Shown: piece after piece, positions 59,920 to 64,000 of the stretch
Numbering within the stretch: the stretch's first letter is position 1
Layout of the letters: every line of letters starts with the position of its first letter
NCBI RefSeq assembly: GCF_943914685.1
Contig: NZ_CALUCZ010000001.1
Coordinates: 124,001-188,000, forward strand
DNA from: an uncultured Mobiluncus sp.
GTDB taxonomy: Bacteria > Actinomycetota > Actinomycetes > Actinomycetales > Actinomycetaceae
Direction: 5' to 3'
DNA length: 64,000 nucleotides
Notes under the pieces: model-generated
What the model was told of the DNA's origin: nothing
Databases searched by the model: none
What the model saw: only the letters and a program-made list of their open reading frames with translations
Position numbers and translations under genes: made by a program

Positions 59920-62268
59920 CTACATGACCTTAGTTTTTTCAATCTCTTTGGTCATATCGTGAATCCGCCCAGCAATCGTATGCCGCAAAACCAGCCCGAG
60001 CACCAGGTTCGGAATCAGGAACACCAGGATTATCACCAGGTTATAAGCGAAGTCCCCCGCATAAATCCCGGCGATAGCCGAGCGCATCAGGTTAATCGCA
60101 TACGTGGCAGGCAGCCAGGGACTGATGTTTTGGAACCATTGCGGGAGCAGTTCCAGCGGATAGGCTCCGCCAGCGGCAGAAATCTGTAGTACCAGTAACA
60201 CCACCGCTAAGGCTTTGCCCGCATTGGAAAGCGCCACGACCAGCGTATAAACGATATTGGTAAAGACGGTGGAAATGACCCACCCCGCCAAAATCAGCAG
60301 GAACGGGTGAGCCGGTTCAATCTCCACGAACACAATCAGCCCGACCATCAGCAATGTGGATTGAGCCATCCCAATTGCCCAGAACATGAAGTAACGTCCC
60401 AGGTACTCCTGAGCCCCGGTGAAGACAGGCTTTTTCTCTGCGGCTTTCACGGCTGATTTCGCAGCTGGAGTCGGTGCTGTTTCGCCAGGTTTCGTGCCTG
60501 GTTCACCTGACCGAGACGATTCCGCAGCGTTCGTATCCGCCCCAGCGGCTGCATCAGAATGTTTCCGGGCTGCAACGCTGTCCAGGTAGCGTTGGCCCAC
60601 ATTCGGAGAAACGCCAGTACGCAGGAAGACCCCTGCCAGGAGCGCCCCCACCCACAGGGCTATGACGGTGAAAAGCGGAGCCATGCCTACCCCGAAAGTG
60701 GCGACTGGGAACACCGCATTGCGTTGTACTGCTACGGGGGAAGAAATCAGGCGGGCAAAGTCTTTGGGGTCAGCTCCCAACGTGGTGGCGATTTGGTTCA
60801 AGTCCCCGTCCGCCCGGGTGGACATAATCTGTTCACGAGCCTGGTCCAAGCGGTTGGCCCCGTCACGCATCCTTTGTGCGGTGTCGGCCAGGGTCTTTTG
60901 GGAGCGGCGCATACTCTCAATCATTCCGCCCGCACTTCCCGACAGGTCAGCTCGCATCGCCTCCAGATGCGAACGGAAAACTTTCGCATTCTTGCCGGCA
61001 GAATCCAGATTTTCACGCAGGCTTTCAATCTTTGGCTGCAAGTTTTTCTCATAGTTGGACCGGGCCGTGTCAATAGCCTGTTGCGCCTCCGCTATGGCAC
61101 GACGAGCCGACTCCCTCAGGTCAGAATCGAGAGTTACCCCCCGGCGCAGGTCAGCTGCAATACTGCCCAGTCGTTCTGACAGGCTTTGTTGGCGGGCAAT
61201 CGCCGCATCCATATCGGCTAGGAACCGGTCAACGGTCGGATCCTTCCCCAGCAAATCCGCCCCGTCCGGGCCCAGTGACTGCTCGATTGCGGCCCGCGTC
61301 TGTTGGAAGCCAGTGATTTGTTTATCCAACAAGGTCTGCAACTGTTCGACTGCGGCAGCACTGCTTTGGGTGGTGCTGTTGGCCGAATCCAGCAAGTTGT
61401 CCAACTGAACTTGCAGGTTGGAAATATTGTCTGCCGCCAGGCTCACGGCGTCATCGAGCCCGGAGGAAACGACCGCGAAAGGATCATCCGTCCCCCCCGT
61501 ACTTTTGACCCCGGAACCCAATGTGGCGCCAACACCGTCGAAAGAGTCCTGCACCCCCGCAGCCAGCTGTTCTGCCCCCGTGGCCAACGGCACCGCCGAA
61601 CCTATCAAGGTGGACAGAGAATTGACTGTATTCGCCCCGGAATTCAGTTGCGTACAGAGGACTTCAAGGCGGTTGTTCAGCCGATCCAAAGCCGCCTGAG
61701 TATCGGCAGTGTCCAGGTAAGAGGACACGTCCTCGGCGATACCTACGGCGACTTCAGCCAAGGTTCGCGAAAAAGTCGTGTTGATTTGCGCGGTGACACC
61801 CTGGGCACCTTGCGTGGTGAGATTGGCTGACAGCGGGTTCTTCTTTTCGTTGGTGTACAGCGTGATATTCGCCGGAGCCGCCCCGCCGGCATAGAACGTG
61901 AACATGGACTGCGAAAAATCCACCGGTAACACAATTGCCGCGTAATACTCCCCCGAGCGCGTACCTTCCAAAGCCTGATCTTTGCTGGTCAGCACCCAGT
62001 CGAACTGGTCATTCACGGCCAGTTCCTTGAGTACTGTATCCCCCACATTGACTTTGACGTTCAGGAATTTGCTGGTGTAGCCCTCATCGGTGCTGGCCAC
62101 GGCAATCTGCAACCGTCCCGAATTTGAGAAGGGGTCCCAGGTTGCCAACACGTTGAACCAGGTGAAGAACAAGGGCACAGTAATCAACAGGACCATGAAA
62201 ATCCGAACCATGACGCTGCTGCGAATCTGACGGAAGTCGTCACGCATGATAAAAAGTACTTTATTCAT
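59920..62268 (-). CDS. YhgE/Pip-family membrane protein
   Basis: The protein has 782 residues. An N-terminal membrane helix (SSVMVRIFMVLLITVPLFFTWF) is followed by a large extracytoplasmic region with helical/coiled segments (about 50-510). A membrane helix at about 520-550 precedes a low-complexity cytoplasmic loop (about 560-625, Ala/Thr/Lys/Glu-rich). ABC-2-type membrane segments close the protein. YgaE/Pip proteins serve as phage receptors in some Gram-positives and may belong to envelope export systems. The ATG overlaps the stop of the paralogous gene upstream (ATGA). Confidence 0.85.
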   Translation of the reverse strand: MNKVLFIMRDDFRQIRSSVMVRIFMVLLITVPLFFTWFNVLATWDPFSNSGRLQIAVASTDEGYTSKFLNVKVNVGDTVLKELAVNDQFDWVLTSKDQALEGTRSGEYYAAIVLPVDFSQSMFTFYAGGAAPANITLYTNEKKNPLSANLTTQGAQGVTAQINTTFSRTLAEVAVGIAEDVSSYLDTADTQAALDRLNNRLEVLCTQLNSGANTVNSLSTLIGSAVPLATGAEQLAAGVQDSFDGVGATLGSGVKSTGGTDDPFAVVSSGLDDAVSLAADNISNLQVQLDNLLDSANSTTQSSAAAVEQLQTLLDKQITGFQQTRAAIEQSLGPDGADLLGKDPTVDRFLADMDAAIARQQSLSERLGSIAADLRRGVTLDSDLRESARRAIAEAQQAIDTARSNYEKNLQPKIESLRENLDSAGKNAKVFRSHLEAMRADLSGSAGGMIESMRRSQKTLADTAQRMRDGANRLDQAREQIMSTRADGDLNQIATTLGADPKDFARLISSPVAVQRNAVFPVATFGVGMAPLFTVIALWVGALLAGVFLRTGVSPNVGQRYLDSVAARKHSDAAAGADTNAAESSRSGEPGTKPGETAPTPAAKSAVKAAEKKPVFTGAQEYLGRYFMFWAIGMAQSTLLMVGLIVFVEIEPAHPFLLILAGWVISTVFTNIVYTLVVALSNAGKALAVVLLVLQISAAGGAYPLELLPQWFQNISPWLPATYAINLMRSAIAGIYAGDFAYNLVIILVFLIPNLVLGLVLRHTIAGRIHDMTKEIEKTKVM

Positions 62269-64000
62269 CGTGTCGCCTCACTGGTTGCGGAGGCATCGGT
62301 TTCGCCCGCTGACTTCTCGGTACTTTGGTCCGCGGCGTCGGTCCGGGCTAAATCCTGGGATTCGGTCGGGTTCTCATCGGCAGAGTGGTCCGCGGTCTCT
62401 TTCTGGGGTTCATCGAGGTTGTTCCCCGCATTTTCGTCCCGGATTTCTTCCAATGTTTCGACGGCGGTTCCCAGAACGGATTCCACTGCGGCACTTTCCA
62501 CCGCGGCATCTTCCCGCATGGACGCGGTAATAAGGCGGCGTTCACTGCGGCTCGAGTTATGTCCGCTGTTCAGGCTCTCCGACCGGTTAGTGGTTTTGGT
62601 TGCATTCACGTCTCGCTGGCGGGCGAGGCTCTCGAAAAGTTCATCTTCCGTCAGATGCGACAGCCTTTCGGCCCGTTCTAGTGAGCTCTTTAGCGCGACC
62701 ACGTTAACCAGCGCCCCAATAATGACCAGTCCCCAAATCGCTACTATGCCCAGAAGCACTGGCTTACTGGCGGAGGTGAGCCGGGAAATCATCCCCAGCA
62801 CAACCAGTCCCAAAATCCCTACGCTGCTCAGTCCATTGATCAAAGCGTGATAACGGGCATTGAACTTTTCTTGACGTCGACTGATACGGGTGGAAAATTC
62901 TTTCCGGTTACCCAGCAGCGCAATGATGTTACTCAACCGGTAACCGGGGCTTTGCAGCTGCACGTTTTCATTCACGACCAGTTCAGTGCGGGCCAAATCG
63001 TCATAGAACAGCTGGGTGAAGTAACCCAAGCGACGCCTCCCCACAAACCCCAACAGGAACACCGTGACGCTCATAAGCAATAAAACCGCCATAACATGCC
63101 AGAAACGCCCCTCATAGAACCCACCGATAGTTTCTCGCATCGCGTCGATGCCGTAAGAAAACGGGAGCATCGGGGAAAGCTGGCGGAAGAATCCGGGCAT
63201 GAGCTCAATCGGATAGATGCCCGAGGCACCGGGAATCTGCAACACCACCAGCAAGATTGCCAGGGCTCGGCCCACGTGACTGAGCGCGGCCGCCAAGGCA
63301 TAGATAATTGCCAAATAACACGGCCCAATCAGCATGGAAGTAGCAATGAAAGCCGGAGCATTGACCGCTTGCACTCCCATCAGCAAACTGCCCACGCTGA
63401 CAATCAATCCCTGCCCTACAGACAGCACACCGGAAAGCATGAATCGTCCCAGATAAGCCGAGCGCAAACTCAACCAACCAAAGCCTTCTTTATCGACTTC
63501 TACCCGAAAAATAATGACCAGGATAAGCGCACCAATCCACAGGGAAAGATTGATAAACATGGCCGCCATTCCCGAACCATAAGAGTTGATGGGAAAGAGC
63601 GTTTGTTGGTCGAATTCCACCGGTGAGGTCAGGTATCGTCCGATATTGGTCGGGTCCAAACCAATGATTGTTTCCAAGGTTCCCGTCCGCAGCGCGGTGG
63701 CCAGAGTCGCCACATCGGTTTGCGCCCCGCGTGCCGTATTGGTCAGCCCGTTCAGGTTGCCTTGAACCTGGCCAAGCACGTTTTGCATGTCCACAATCTG
63801 AACATCAACCCCGTGGGTCAGGGCCGAAATTTCCTGAAGAGAAATCCGCGCGGTACCTACCGCGGATTTGATGGCTCCCAGCTGAGCCGACAGCTGCGTC
63901 ACCCGGGCGTTTAGCGTGGAGGCTGCCTGACTGGACTGTTCACGCAGACCAGTGGTAACTTGTTGCGCATCGGTCAGAGCTTGATCAAAGGCTTTCATCA
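62265..64000 (-). CDS. YhgE/Pip-family membrane protein (5' end outside window)
   Basis: The visible 577 residues start within the extracytoplasmic helical region. The family's N-terminal membrane helix is missing, so the gene continues beyond 64000; the ATG at 63998 is merely internal. Five to six ABC-2-like membrane segments follow (SYGSGMAAMFINLSLWIGAL onward). A ~220-residue C-terminal extension, with two more hydrophobic segments and an Asn/Thr/Glu/Ala-rich tail, is not usual for the family. It overlaps the second paralogue by four bases, so the two probably act together. Confidence 0.85.
   Translation of the reverse strand, partial: MKAFDQALTDAQQVTTGLREQSSQAASTLNARVTQLSAQLGAIKSAVGTARISLQEISALTHGVDVQIVDMQNVLGQVQGNLNGLTNTARGAQTDVATLATALRTGTLETIIGLDPTNIGRYLTSPVEFDQQTLFPINSYGSGMAAMFINLSLWIGALILVIIFRVEVDKEGFGWLSLRSAYLGRFMLSGVLSVGQGLIVSVGSLLMGVQAVNAPAFIATSMLIGPCYLAIIYALAAALSHVGRALAILLVVLQIPGASGIYPIELMPGFFRQLSPMLPFSYGIDAMRETIGGFYEGRFWHVMAVLLLMSVTVFLLGFVGRRRLGYFTQLFYDDLARTELVVNENVQLQSPGYRLSNIIALLGNRKEFSTRISRRQEKFNARYHALINGLSSVGILGLVVLGMISRLTSASKPVLLGIVAIWGLVIIGALVNVVALKSSLERAERLSHLTEDELFESLARQRDVNATKTTNRSESLNSGHNSSRSERRLITASMREDAAVESAAVESVLGTAVETLEEIRDENAGNNLDEPQKETADHSADENPTESQDLARTDAADQSTEKSAGETDASATSEATR

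Overview
The window looks like a chromosomal segment of a moderately high-GC actinobacterium, most likely in the Actinomycetaceae (Mobiluncus or a close relative; this is inference). The evidence is the smc-ftsY-ffh block, an actinobacterial DUF3117 micro-protein, an LpdA-type flavoprotein, an oligoribonuclease gene, a VapBC pair, frequent GTG starts, and many genes whose start codon lies only 6-7 bases downstream of a TANNNT -10 box (leaderless transcription). No rRNA, prophage, insertion sequence or CRISPR array was seen. There are two tRNA genes (Arg-TCT, His-GTG).

Layout. 1-14.1 kb: tail of an unidentified basic protein, a membrane protein, aminopeptidase P, a PHP phosphoesterase, an acyltransferase with an SGNH domain, Mrp, DUF3117 + O-methyltransferase, a LOG-family protein, a mannose-1-phosphate guanylyltransferase, a 2H phosphoesterase, YihY, exonuclease III, and a sortase-type surface protein split by a frameshift. 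14.1-19.6 kb: folD-glyA (one-carbon metabolism), a small membrane protein, a DyP peroxidase and ispG. 19.7-29.3 kb, minus strand: Nei-type glycosylase, amidohydrolase, ffh, ftsY and smc. 29.4-33.0 kb: ndk, dhaL, folC, vapBC. 33-46 kb: GNAT, M13 and M1 peptidases, a lipoprotein, a degenerate PTS EIIC-like membrane protein, malQ, ettA, ssb. 46.4-50.8 kb: tRNA-Arg, ROK regulator, orn, tRNA-His, a 490-bp palindrome- and repeat-rich stretch, lpdA.

50.8-54.9 kb is the most accessory-looking part. It holds a class II Fic gene bracketed by two 81-bp direct repeats (about 91% identical) that carry four AAATACTA half-sites each, then a monoacylglycerol-lipase-like hydrolase and a B3/B4-domain protein.

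54.9-59.7 kb is a tight four-gene operon (alkyl-DHAP-synthase-like flavoprotein, lipid kinase, TetR regulator, GlpD). It has 1-4 base overlaps and a perfect 16-bp-arm palindrome over its promoter, and probably forms a self-regulated glycerolipid module. 59.9-64.0 kb holds two overlapping YhgE/Pip membrane proteins, the first of them running off the window edge.

The observations I would check first are the repeat-bracketed Fic cassette, the EIIC-like protein that has lost its PTS partners and signature residues, the frameshifted surface protein, the TetR palindrome operon, and the hairpin array behind tRNA-His.
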